Counted from the first letter of the stretch, positions 1 to 10,800 are shown. The stretch is 64,000 nt of DNA from Edaphochlamys debaryana (GCA_016858145.1 JAEHOE010000039.1:1-64000), one strand, 5' to 3'. Numbers and translations: made by a program. Notes: generated by a model not told the origin, from the letters alone.

Positions 1-1319
1 GAGACTGGTGAGTCCTCGGCTCCCGGCACCGCCGGTACTGAGTCGCAGGCCAAGGGCTCCAGCTCCCTCCCCAGCTGCGGCCTGATTGACCACGACGTCT
101 ACGGCGTGCCCTTCGCTCGCGCCCTGCACCTGCTCTGCGATCTCGGTGCTCGCACTGTTGCTTACGGTGCCGCCACCTTCGGAATCTGGGTTCCCCTCCC
201 GCTCTGCCCCAGGGCCATCGCGCGCCTGATCGCGGCCAGCCCTGTCTACGGCCCGTGCAGCCGTACGACACCTTCGGTGCCAACACCACCGACACCGAGG
301 ACGAGGACTGGCACTCGACCAGCAGTGAGGAGGAGTCTGATGATGACGCGGAGCTGGACGAGCAGCTGGATGACTGGATGGAGCACGTCCAGTGGAGGCT
401 GGGCTGCATGATCCTGCGCCGCGTCACGCGCAGCATCAACCGCAAGCTGGCCCGCCAAGCGAGGCGCGAGCTGCGCCGACAGGAGGAGCTGCGTGCGCAG
501 GCCTTCGCTGCTATGGAGCAGGCGCGTCGCCGGTACCTGAGCCTGGTCAAGCGACAGTTCCTGCAGCAACGGGCGGAGCGCTGGGCGGCCACGGCGGGCG
601 CCAAGGTGTCCAAGCGCAGGTACGCACCGCCCGACGCCAACACCAAGTCGGCGACTCCGGCGCGCTGGCGCCTCAACAGCTACAAGACCTTCACCTTCGC
701 CATCGTGATGCTGGTCTTCCTGGGCTGCTGGCGGCTGTCGGACGCGACGCCCAACTGCGTTCCGCATCCGGCTTACCCTCAGGGGGGGCAGTGGCTGGCT
801 CCGAGCTGGGCGCAGCTAGAGCAGTCGCCCGCCACCACCCCGCTGGAGCAAGCCATGCGGCGCATCCAGCTGCGCGACCCAGCACCGCCGACGAGGCGCT
901 CGCCGCCCCAGGCCCCGCCTGCGGGCTCGCCCTCGGCTGAGACACCTCTAGCAGAGCCACCGAGCACCTTTGTCACGGGCACCGCACCTGCAAACGCATC
1001 TAGTGTAGAGAGGCCTGCGGCTCCGCCGACAGAGCCGCCTGACGTAGCTGCACTTGGACCTTCTCCCACGAATGTGACAACTCCCGACGGGGCTAGGGCA
1101 CCGCCCGAAGACTCCACTTTAGTCCAGCAGGAGGCAGGCTATACCTTATGCATACGTCCGGACATGACCGAGGCACAGCGTGATGGTCTGAGAGCGTTGT
1201 TTGGCAAGTACGATCACTTGTTCGCGCGGAGTCTGAAGGACATCGGGTGCTATAGAGGCGAGTTGGGGCCAGTGAGACTCGAACTCAAGCACAACAACCC
1301 GATATTCGAATCCCCGTGA
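1..1319 (+). CDS. Retroelement polyprotein, N-terminal part with transmembrane segment
   Basis: The frame open from base 1 gives protein-like sequence to about 250, after which the sensible reading moves one base back (frame of 255-1319). So there is a -1 frameshift or a 1-nt loss around 250-255. The second part starts acidic (TEDEDW, SSEEESDDD), becomes Arg/Gln-rich and helical, then has a hydrophobic stretch (FAIVMLVFLGCW, about 690-740) resembling a membrane anchor, then a Pro-rich linker. Its last 60 codons (MTEAQRDGLRALFGKYDHLF) are the usual lead-in to a gypsy reverse transcriptase, so it is not a separate gene. A TGA at 1317-1319 interrupts this lead-in, and the reading frame continues unchanged on the other side. 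No protease DTG/DSG motif is visible. The function of the membrane segment is unknown. Confidence 0.6.
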
Positions 1320-4019
1320 CGACATTCGGCTGCCGAGCGGTTGGTCGAGGACGCCAAGTGCCGCGAGCTGTACAGTGCTGACATTATCGAGCCGTCCAAC
1401 TCTACGCAGTACGCGATGAATGTAACCCTGCCACGTAAGAAGGGAATTGACGGTTTGTATGAATCCAACGAGTACCGCTATTGTGCGGACGCGCGCCGTA
1501 TAAATGCAGCGAGCGTGCGCGATTATTTCCGGCCGCCAGCGCCGGAAGACCTGTTCGATCGCATCCTGGGCGCGCGATTCATTACTAAGTGCGACTGCCG
1601 CGCCGCGTTCAACCAACTGCCGCTCGCCGAGGAGGATCGCGATAAGACCTCGTTCTGGTGGAACAACACCCTCTGGCGGTACAAACGGTTGATGTACGGC
1701 GCCGTCAACGCCACGGCAGCTTGGCAGCGAGTACTTTCGCACCACGTGCGGAAGTACAGCCTGCAAGACTGCGTGTACCTTTTTGTCGACGACGCCACAG
1801 TAACCGGCCGTACGGCAGAGGAGCACGAGCAGAATCTCGCGCGGTTCCTCGCAATGTTGGACGAGATCAACATCAAGCTGCATCCCGACAAGACCGTAGT
1901 CGCGGCAGACAAGATAGAGTTCCTGGGACACATGGTGAGCGCTGACGGGCTCCGCCCGGTTCAGGCCAAGGTCGCTGCGATCCAAGCCATCCAGCCCCCT
2001 TGCTCGCTGACCGAGCTCCAAGCCCTGCTCGGCCTCTGCAACTACTATCGTTGTTACATCCCCCGCTTCGCCTGCATCGCCAACCCGCTCTACGAGCTCA
2101 CCAAGAAGGGCGTCACGTGGGGCCCCGAGACCTGGCAGCCGCGCCATCAGGAGGCCTTGGACCAGCTCAAGGCCGAGTTCTCGACCAACGACCGGCTGCT
2201 CCGCAAGCCTGATCCCAACCGTCAACTGATCCTGCACACTGACTTTTCCAATGTAGGCATCAGCGCCGTCCTAGGCCAACTGGATGACGAAGGGCATGAG
2301 TACATGGTCGCCTGCATCTCGCGCTCACTCAACGTGCACGAGCGCAACTACACCTCCTACAAGGGTGAGATGCTGGCTGCCTGCTGGGCAATGAAGATGC
2401 TGCGCCCTTACCTGATAGGGCCACGCTTCATCCTGGTCACCGACCACGCGCCCCTGCTCTGGCTGATGGAGAACCAAAACCTAGTTGGGCAGTACGCTCG
2501 CTGGGCACTCTTGATGCAAGAGTACGACTTCGATGTCGCCCATCGGCCAGGCCAGCTCCACTATAACGCTGACACCCTCAGCCGCTCGCCTCTGCCCTCG
2601 AGCGCTGATGGCTCCGGAGCCCGCATGGACGAGGACTCCGACGCCAAGCCGCCGCCGCCTCGGCTCGTCCCGTATCCGACCGTCACGCCCTCGGCGCAAC
2701 CCACGGCACTCATGTCTGCAGCCCAAGTCCTGGCGCTGCGCGCTCGCGAGGAGTACTCCCTGCTGGCCACCGTCACGGGACAGGGCTCCGCCCTCGCTCC
2801 CTCTCCCGACGAGTGGCTCGCTGGCGGCAACGGCACGGCCTCTGACCCCGTCGAGCGCTTCGCCGACCCCGAGTGCACTGCGGCTCAGCTCCTGACCCGA
2901 CAGGCCAACCTCACCGCCAACCGCGTCGTGCGCGAGGTCCGAGACGCCCTCTGGGCGACCTCGCTTTCGCCGCCGCGTCCCCGCCGAGTTGCCGAGGGCC
3001 GCACCGCCGCCCTCGACACCAGCCTGCTCTCGCACCACTTCCTGGAGCACGCCCTCACGGAAGGGCTGGTAGTCGTGGAGTGCGGCACCTCCGCCGCCAC
3101 GGGCCTCGAGGCCTGCCTCCGGGCGGGCTGGACCGTGCGCCGTTATCACACCCTGGGCGCGCCCGCGCAAGAGCATTCGCTGCTGCGCCGCCGCCTGGGC
3201 TGGCTCCGTGCCTCCTTTCCCCGACAGCTTCGCGGCTCCGCAGTTGAAAGCCCCTGGGCCGCGCTGCCGCCCGGTCCGCTCACCAACGACCACCTCCTTG
3301 CTGCTTCCGCCAGGTCAGGGCAGCAGTGGTTGGTGCTCGGCAACCTAGACTCGACCCTGGCTCCGCCAGATAGAGTGCTAGAGCTCCTTGGCAGGCTCCA
3401 AGAGCTGCAACCCCGACTCCCGCCCGGCTTCCTGCTGGAGCACGAGCCTCCAGCGTCTGCGGACACGCCCTTCGGGACCTGCCTCACGCTGGACACCGCT
3501 GCCATGGGCAGGGCCCAGCACTTGCTGCGCGCCTTCTGCACCAACCTCGCGGCTCCTGAGCACCTGCGCAAGGTGGCAACATCTGGTGCCTGGAGCCCCA
3601 GTAACCTCTCGGCAGCTGCAGCGGCACCCTCGCGCCGCCTGCCCCTCTGCGAGGCACCCCTCAGCGAGCCCTACTCGGCCTGCGACGTGCCGGGTCGCCC
3701 CGTCACCGTCTTCCCGCCGGGCAACCTCGCCACTATCCAGCTAGCCTCCACCGCCTCGGCCGTGCCCTCGCCGCTGCTGCCAGAGGAGGTAGCCGCCCTG
3801 ACCGGCCTGGAGCCTGCTTCGCTGCTGGAGCGGCGCAACGACGGCACCCTCGCCGTGCCCTCCGCCATCGACGCCCTGCAGCAGGGTCTGCAGACTCCAG
3901 CTGCTGCACGCATCTTTCTCTGCGCACAAGCCCTTCAACGCGCTTTCGTCACCCCGCACCACATGGCTCGCATGCCACCTCAGCAGGCGCCACCGGCTGC
4001 CCCGCTGGGGGGGGGGTAG
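1320..4019 (+). CDS. Retroelement reverse transcriptase-RNase H with degenerate C5-methyltransferase-like region
   Basis: This continues the frame of the preceding part directly after the TGA; no ATG is needed. RT (about 1390-2010) shows the DCRAAFNQLPL block and the active-site motif YLFVDD, a variant of YxDD. RNase H follows (about 2215-2570) with LHTDFS, GEMLAACWA and TDHAPLLWL. The last third is unusual. Around 3064-3132 is a motif I-like stretch (VVVECGTSAATGLEACLRAG), near 3334-3450 an ENV-like block (GFLLEHE), and at 3461-3552 a segment ending LRAFCTNLA. This order resembles C5-cytosine methyltransferases. No Pro-Cys motif IV is found; there is no cysteine between motif I and the ENV-like block, so it should be catalytically dead. 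The frame ends at TAG 4017-4019 directly after ten Gs; the next frame carries on the polyprotein. Confidence 0.85.
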   Translation, partial: RHSAAERLVEDAKCRELYSADIIEPSNSTQYAMNVTLPRKKGIDGLYESNEYRYCADARRINAASVRDYFRPPAPEDLFDRILGARFITKCDCRAAFNQLPLAEEDRDKTSFWWNNTLWRYKRLMYGAVNATAAWQRVLSHHVRKYSLQDCVYLFVDDATVTGRTAEEHEQNLARFLAMLDEINIKLHPDKTVVAADKIEFLGHMVSADGLRPVQAKVAAIQAIQPPCSLTELQALLGLCNYYRCYIPRFACIANPLYELTKKGVTWGPETWQPRHQEALDQLKAEFSTNDRLLRKPDPNRQLILHTDFSNVGISAVLGQLDDEGHEYMVACISRSLNVHERNYTSYKGEMLAACWAMKMLRPYLIGPRFILVTDHAPLLWLMENQNLVGQYARWALLMQEYDFDVAHRPGQLHYNADTLSRSPLPSSADGSGARMDEDSDAKPPPPRLVPYPTVTPSAQPTALMSAAQVLALRAREEYSLLATVTGQGSALAPSPDEWLAGGNGTASDPVERFADPECTAAQLLTRQANLTANRVVREVRDALWATSLSPPRPRRVAEGRTAALDTSLLSHHFLEHALTEGLVVVECGTSAATGLEACLRAGWTVRRYHTLGAPAQEHSLLRRRLGWLRASFPRQLRGSAVESPWAALPPGPLTNDHLLAASARSGQQWLVLGNLDSTLAPPDRVLELLGRLQELQPRLPPGFLLEHEPPASADTPFGTCLTLDTAAMGRAQHLLRAFCTNLAAPEHLRKVATSGAWSPSNLSAAAAAPSRRLPLCEAPLSEPYSACDVPGRPVTVFPPGNLATIQLASTASAVPSPLLPEEVAALTGLEPASLLERRNDGTLAVPSAIDALQQGLQTPAAARIFLCAQALQRAFVTPHHMARMPPQQAPPAAPLGGG

Positions 4020-6600
4020 GGAGATTGAAAACAACACAGCGGCGCAGCCTGCAGCCCTGGTCACCACCGCGCTGCAGCACCACCAATCCAACGAGCACTG
4101 GACTTCTGCCCTGGTCTCGGCCGTCGCCGACGCACAGGAGTCCCGCTACTGCGACCCTTGGGAGGACAAGCAACTGCTCCACTACCTCGACCAGGGCACC
4201 TGCCCCGCCGGCATTGTCGGAGAAGCGGCTAGACGGGTGGCGCGTCGCGCCATCAACTACCGCTTCGACGACCGGAGCAACCGCCTGTACCGCCGCATGC
4301 CTAACAGCACCATGCGCGAGGTACCTCCACCTGAGCGCCGCCAAGCCATCATCCAGGGGGCCCACCACCGCCTGGGGCACTGGGGAGCTCGCCGCACCCT
4401 GTGCCTGGTCCAGAACGGCTACTGGTGGCAAGGCATGTCCAGGGATGTCGAGTATGTGGTTCAGCGCTGCCCCCTGTGCGATCGCGCCAACACCGTCGGT
4501 AACGTCACTCCGCCCGAGTTGCACCCCCTGCCAATCCGCGGGCCCTTCTTCCGCTGGCACGTGGACCTGGCTGGGCCTCTCACTCGCACGAGCTCCGGCT
4601 ACGAGTACGTCATGGTCTGCGTCGAGGCTTGGACCAAGCACGTGGAGATGATCCCGCTTCGCTCCAAGGGCTCTGAGGAGGTGGCCAACGCCTTCCTAGC
4701 CAACGTCCTAGCCCGCTTCTCGGCGCCCGCCGAGGTGGTGACCGACGGAGGCTCCGAGTTCCAAGGCGCCTTTGCCGCCCTGCTCGAGCAATGCTTCATC
4801 GACCATCATCACACGTCGCCCAACCACCCGCAGGCCAACGGCGCTGCGGAAAGAGTCGTGCAGGTCTGCAAACGCTCTCTGCGCAAGTACTGTGCTCAGT
4901 ACGCCTCCGCCGAGCGCTGGGACGAGTACCTGCCTTGGGTCCTGATGGGCTACCGCTGCTCCCCTCAGAAGTCCACCGGCAAGTCCCCGTTTGAGCTCAT
5001 GTACGGCGCACCGCCTGCTGTGCCCCTCGGCGCCGCCGAGCTGTGGGCAGAGGCGATCGACCCTGATGCCGATCCGCAACGGGCCGACCAACTCGTCATG
5101 CTGCGCTCACACAACGTGCAACAGGCCGCGCCTTTCAACGGCCAGAACCTGCTGACGGCGCAGTGGCGAGACCGCCACAACTACGCCCGCGTGCGAGCTG
5201 GCGGCTACAAGCCCCGCTTCACCAAATTCAACGTGGGCGACTACGTCTACGTCATCCTACGCAACCAGAACAACACGCTCCAACTGCCCGTCCGCGACAC
5301 CGTGCTCCGCATCGTGGCCGTGAGCCCAGAGGGAGTTGCCGAGCTGATGGGCCGTGACGGCACCATCCGCAAGGAACACGTGAGCAACCTTGCTCCTTGC
5401 CACCTCCAAGACCTGGACCCAATCGTCGATCCTTGCATCGCGGTCCCGCCGCTGGACCTGCCCTGCGAGATCTGTGCCTTCCCAGGCGACGAGTCCAAGA
5501 TGGTCATGTGTGACGGGTGCGGCACTGGCTGGCACCTGTACTGCCTTCGACCCCCGCTCCAGCGCGTGCCCCGCGGCACCTGGACTTGCCCCGACTGCCA
5601 TGCCCGCGGCGTGACACCGGCAACAATTGATCAGCTGCCTGCCCCCGTACCGCGCGAGGCACCGCAGCCGCAGATCTTCCCCTCCGCTCAAGCGCGCCGT
5701 CGGCTCAGCGAGGCCAAAGCGCTGGAGGGCGTTCCCTGCTCCCGCAAGGTCCGAGACCCCGCGACCAACACCTTCGTGAACCGTAGGGGCACCCTGCACT
5801 ACAAGTCGGATGAGCCGCACTCTCGCCCCATTGAGGCGCGCTACACTGACGGCACCGCGGAGCGCCTGACTCTGCGAGCAGCCAAAGCATGCGCTCAACC
5901 GCCCACCACGGCCCTCGTCACGGCGGCTGGGGGCCCGCCCTTAGTCCTGCCCGACACCTGGGACCTGTCTTCGCCAAGCGCCCGAGCTGCTGCGCTGCTG
6001 CAGCTGCGCTCCGTGCCCGGGCTGGCCTCCAGCCTGCCTGAGTCCTTTCCCACGGGTACGCACCCTGCGCCCGCTGAGGAGGCGCTCAACCTGCTTCTGG
6101 ACCACCTGGACGCAAGCCGATCGCCCGTCATTCTGGACCCGTGCCCCGGTGACGGGACCCTGGCCAACGCGCTCCGCGCGAGAGGCTACTCCGTCTGCGC
6201 CAACGGGGGCCGGGCCACCGAGGCCCCGGGCTGGCCCCGCTTGGATCCCCTGCAACCGGGGACCTACCGCCGCCTCGCCACGCCCGGCGAGTCCTGGCTC
6301 ATCATCTCTGCTCCGCACCCGGAGCTTCTGCCCTTCTGGCTGCCCCTGGCCGTCGCCATGGTGCCGCTAGTCGTGGCCTTCATCCCACGGCGCATGCTTA
6401 CGGCTCCGCCGGATGCATGGGCCGCCCTGCTCAACACCTTCACGGAGGACGAGCGGCTGGCCATCATCACTGGAGACACCTGTGGATACGTCAACGGAAA
6501 GCCTGGAGCTTGGCTGTTAGTGTTCCGGGATGCGACCTTGAGGGCGCAGCTGATGAGGGGTATCGGGAAGGGACGCGCTGGGCACTGGGTGCATGCGTAG
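4017..6600 (+). CDS. Retroelement integrase with PHD finger and C-terminal methyltransferase-like region
   Basis: In the +1 frame after the G run, protein-like sequence begins at once (REIENNTAAQPAALV). The integrase zinc finger (about 4360-4500) has the H-H-C-C pattern (HHRLGHWG ... CPLC). The DDE core follows: WHVDLAGP near 4555, TDGGSEF near 4740, and the glutamate in NGAAERV near 4845. Near 5461-5602 is a C4HC3 PHD finger (CEIC, CDGC, WHLYC, CPDC), where many Ty3/gypsy integrases instead carry a chromodomain. The tail, from about 6060, contains ILDPCPGDGTLANALRARGY, like a SAM-binding motif, and IISAPH where an adenine methyltransferase would have a D/N/S-P-P-Y/F/W motif, so activity is doubtful. 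The stop is TAG 6598-6600. PHD-guided integration is an inference. Confidence 0.85.
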
Positions 6601-6797
6601 ATAGGGAGGTGAACCGAGGGAGATGAGTTCTGCTGGCTGTAGCCTGGTGAGGACACTTAGCGAGCATGGGGGAGGATTGAGGTTTCTCTGCTGGAGGGAA
6701 CTGTTGTGTACAGCCTGAGCGAACGGCTTCTGACTTAGCGTATGGCTTCGAGGCCGCCTGACTTCGCGTTGTTGGCTCTAGAGTCGCCAAGGGGGGG

Positions 6798-6847
6798 AGT
6801 TCGGTCAGCCGGCTGCACTTTGCCGTGGCCCATAGTGTGTCCTGACA
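6798..6847 (+). repeat. 50-bp direct repeat, copy 1 (probable start of 3' LTR)
   Basis: This 50-bp block is identical to 7303-7352, 505 bp away. It directly follows a G-rich tract (6791-6799) that would serve as polypurine tract, so it probably marks the 5' part of the 3' LTR. The sequences after the two copies differ, so this is not a simple tandem LTR; an internal LTR repeat or a nested insertion would both fit. Confidence 0.75.
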
Positions 6848-7302
6848 GCTGACAGAGCACAGTACCGTCGCTGTCACAGTATGGTTGCCGGTCGGGAGTT
6901 GAGGTAGGATGCTGGAGGTTTGTGGCCGGTCTGCTGGTTTGTGCTGGAGGGTACGTCTAGGGTCGTGACTAGGGTTGTGACACCAGGGTTTGGCTCGTGA
7001 GACACGTGGCATGAGCACCTGAGGTACGGCAATGAGCCCTTCCGATCGGGGGGACTTAGGCGAACGCCCAGCTTCCGACTGGCAAGTCGGAAGCACTGCT
7101 GCTACTACTACTAGCGGCGGATCTACTCTGCTGTGACTGTAACTACTAGAGTGTTGCTGCTCTGCTGCCTCTAGCGCCTGCGGCGCAGTCTCCGTGCCAC
7201 CCGACGACTTCCCGAGGAGCCTTCGCTCGACCCAGCTGCTGAGCCTCGGCGCTGGTCCTAGAAGTGAGCCCAGGCACCGCCTGCGTCTTTGCTCGCAGAT
7301 TT

Positions 7303-7352
7303 AGTTCGGTCAGCCGGCTGCACTTTGCCGTGGCCCATAGTGTGTCCTGACA
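7303..7352 (+). repeat. 50-bp direct repeat, copy 2
   Basis: An exact second copy of 6798-6847. Beyond 7352 the similarity stops. It may lie inside the LTR or begin a second, truncated LTR. Confidence 0.75.
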
Positions 7353-7841
7353 ATGCCACAGGCACGCACGCACAGGGGTGAAGCGGGAATTCGCAACCAA
7401 CCAATCATTACCTTAACTTTTAAGGGACCAATTCTATCCCTACCACGCGTGGCGGCAGCCATGAGGCAAGGCAGAACAGGGCAGGAGCGTGGCTCCACAT
7501 ATCAATAGCTTAGTTCATTTGTTCGTAACACTTCGATCCGAGGTCGCCCCAGAGGAAAGCAATCATTCCGGAGGACACGAGCACGCAGGGCTGATGCGCT
7601 CAACGCCTATCTAGTTCTGATTAGGTAACATATAATAGCGCACACACCATGTTATGGAGAGGGTCGTGCAACGGTACGTACGACACCCGCTGATTCAGTG
7701 ACTGATACCTCTGAGTTTTGCCGCTTGCTTGAATAAAGTATCAATCGTGCACGCACACACGATGCAGCGCATAATAGACTGCCTCCTGCCAAACTTCTCA
7801 CCTCCCTCTAGCCAACTCCTGCCGGATGACGCACCCCTGCC
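7353..7841. other. Non-coding stretch between retroelement and pseudokinase gene
   Basis: No convincing coding frame. It holds an AATAAA at 7732-7737 on the + strand, which could be a retroelement poly(A) signal, and must include the 3' UTR of the minus-strand gene ending at 7842. No TGTAA on the minus strand was found here. Confidence 0.4.
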
Positions 7842-10800
7842 TCACGGGTCGGCTTGAAGGGCCGCAGCGGACACCCCGGTCGCAGAGCCCTGACCCGCGG
7901 AGACGGCTGTGGCCGCAGTCCCTCCACGCTTGGGCTTGGCCTTGACCACGGCCTCAAGGTCACTGGTCTCGTTGTAGACCTGCCGCACAAGGACGTCGAC
8001 GATTTAGGAACAGGCTCAGTAGCTGTCCAGCGCCCAGCAGTACCATAGTAGCCGGCATGCCCGGCGGCATGCATTGCAGCAAGCACGTTAAGCTCCGTCG
8101 GTGCAGCCTCACCTCGTCTGCGGTCGGGCGGTTGTGCGGGTTGTGCGCGATGCAGCGCGCGAAGAGGGGCGCCAGGTGGCCGTGTTGGCCCACGGGCCAG
8201 TCGGGGGCCAGCTCCCCAGACGCAACCGCCATCAGCACCGGCACTGGGGCATGGAGGGAGGCAGGGGCCAGGGCGCGGGGCAGGGAAGGGGCAGTCAGGT
8301 CGGGTGCACACCGAAAGGAAGATAAGAAGGTTCTCAACTGTCCTCCCTGCCTGAGGCGCTGATGCCGGACGTGGATGTCCTAGATGTGCGGGGTACGGCG
8401 GTGACCTATGCTCCAGGCAGCAGTGCATGCATGACGCAGAGCATGGCCGGGTATGTAGCTTAGAGGCTCCCACCTAGCAATCTAGCCTCTAGCATACGCC
8501 GAGTCCTGTCCCCATTAGCCCAAGCGGCGCTCACCCAGGTGCTGGCCCTGGAATGGCATCTCCCCCGCCGCCATGAGGTACAGCAGCATCCCGAACGCGT
8601 AGACCTGTGGGGGCGAGTTTGGCGTGGAGTGAGGTCGGAGGCACAGCGGATCAGCATCCCACTGGAACGTGCACCGGCCGTTCGCAAAGGCTAGCGAGTT
8701 TAATTGCCCCCAACCCATATTGCCCAAAGCCAATTCTCAAACGGCCAGCTAGGCTCGTCTAGCGCTGTGCCGACCCACATCGCCCCCAGCCACCCGGCCC
8801 CGGCCCCGACCCACATCCGCCGCCGGCACTTCCGCCGACTCCTCCCCCGACCCACATCCCCTACGACCCGTCCCACATCAGCTGCGGGCGAGTGGAGCAC
8901 GCCGCTGCCGATGAGAGCCTCCGGCGCCACCATGACAAGCGCGGGCGGGCGCAGGGAGAGCGGGTTGGCTGCGGACGCCGCCAGGCCGGTGCTGCCCGCG
9001 TCCGCCAGCCGCGCCACGAAGCCCCTGCGGTCGGCCCGCGCCGCGGCCAGCAGCACGTTGGAGGGCCGCAGCGAGCCGTGCGCCAGGCCGGCGGCGTGCA
9101 GGGTGCGCAGGCCGCTGGCCATCTCGCGGGCGGTTCGGAGCAGGGACCGCTGAGCCACGCGAAGAGACCAGGAGGGCGAGGCCAGGAAGGGGGAGGGCCG
9201 GGCGCAGGCCGCGACGCCCAGGTTGCCCTGAACGACACAATAGAGGGGGGCAGATGTGGGCAGATGTGGGCAGGCGGCGCTATGAGGACACCTGAGCGTG
9301 TGGCGATTGAGGGGCCCCGTGCATGCGATCTCGAATTGCACGCTCTGCCCATCCGCCCTGCCCCGGCGCGGCTCACCGCCTCGCAGTGCTCCATGAAGAC
9401 GGCCACCACACTACCGCCCAGCGCCAATCCCTTCAAGGCCTGCAGAGAATGCATGGCGGCGTGCGGCGGCAGCGCGTGAGGCAACCAGCCAGGCGCAGAA
9501 CCCCTGAGGCTGAAATACAGAAGTCCTAGCAGCCAGCGCCCAGACATAGATGCCAACCGCTGCACTGCGTCGATCGGCTGTCACCCGACCGAGCAACCAG
9601 TCCTAAGCCCACGGCCTCACCTGCAGGGCCCGATGCGCGGGGGTGCGCGGCGGCGGCGGAGACAGTATGTCCCTGGCCGGATGGTCAGGGAGGCCGAGGC
9701 AGCGCCGCTGCAGCGCAGGGAGGTGCCGGCAGGCGGCGGCGGCGGCAGGTCCATGCCGTGGGCCGCCAGGAATTTCTGCAGCCGCCCGCTGGGCCGCTGG
9801 GAGCGGTGCAATGGCCAGCCCGGCCGCAGCCCCGGCGGCGGGAACAGCTCGTCCATCGTGCGCTCGTCCATGGCCGCCTGCCGTACGTCGTACACCTCGA
9901 CCAGGTGCGGGTGCTGCAGCAGCGCGGCCGCCTCCAGCGTCAGTTGCGGGGGGTCAGCGGTCGGCCCCGGCTGCGCACCGCCGCCGCCGCCGCCGAGCCC
10001 GCCTCCTGCAGCACTGCCGTCACTTCCGTCACCGCCCGTGCAGCTTGGCGGGAGTGCTCGGAGCTTTATGGCGACCTGCTGGCCCCTCCTGGTCCCTATG
10101 CAAAGCACGCCAGTGTCCCGAGACCCAGACTCTCCCAAGGAGAGGCTGTCCACGTCTGCCAACATCGCCAGCGCAGCAGGCAGCTCCGGCGCTGGCGGGA
10201 GCGGCGCGGCCGGAAGCGCCAGCGGCAGTGGCGGGGGTGGCGGCTCGGCCCCGACTCCCATGGTCGGGGTGCCCACTCTTTCATCGCAGGCGCCATGTCC
10301 AGCCGGGGATTCCGACGCGGCGGCAGCGGACGCCGGCGCTTCGACGCCAGCTGCCGCCTGCCCGCGCTGCCCTGAGGCGGGGCTTCCGAGGTTGGCGTGG
10401 GGCGCCGCAGGGGGCCCAGCGGACTCGGCCCACGTTGCGCAACAGTCCTAGGCGGGGCTCGCCCGCAGGCCGAGGGCAGCCGGCTCCGTCCCTCCCGGAA
10501 CACGGCAGCAGGTGGCTCCGTCTCTGGAGACTTCCGCGCTCAGGGCTTTCACGTGCAGCTGCTCATTGCTGCTGAGCAGGTGGCAGCCCATGGGACCGAA
10601 CCCGCCGGGGACGGGCTCGCTTGCGTTCAGGCCCAGAACTCCACAGAAGACCTGGTATGGCGGGCCGAGCCCGGAGGCTGCATGGCATTCCGGAGCCTCG
10701 CCGGTGCCGCCCTCCGCCGCCGCCGCTGCGCAGGCCCCACTCTGCCTCTCCTGGCCATATGGGCAGGCGTCATGGAGGCAGCGGTCGCTGGGGACCTCGC

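Larger units (their letters stand above)
1..7352 (+). mobile_element. Ty3/gypsy-like LTR retrotransposon, 5' end outside window
   Basis: Domain order on the + strand is RT, RNase H, integrase, which is the Ty3/gypsy order. The 5' LTR, any gag and primer binding site lie left of the window. A polypurine run at 6791-6799 precedes a 50-bp sequence (6798-6847) that recurs exactly at 7303-7352, so the 3' LTR probably starts near 6798; its far edge could not be fixed because I found no clear TG..CA end or target duplication. The coding part is interrupted three times: a frame change near 250, a TGA at 1317-1319 and a ten-G run with frame change at 4007-4016. The element is therefore either decayed or dependent on recoding. 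Besides the usual enzymes it encodes a transmembrane segment, a PHD finger and two methyltransferase-like regions. Confidence 0.9.

Noticed and set aside
1317..1319. Selenocysteine or programmed readthrough at the retroelement TGA
   Set aside because: Possible, but with a frameshift near 250 and a G-run frame change also present, simple decay is more likely. No readthrough signal was identified.
7053..7352. Defined 3' LTR end
   Set aside because: I could not find a TG..CA boundary or target duplication, so no LTR limits are claimed beyond the 50-bp repeat.
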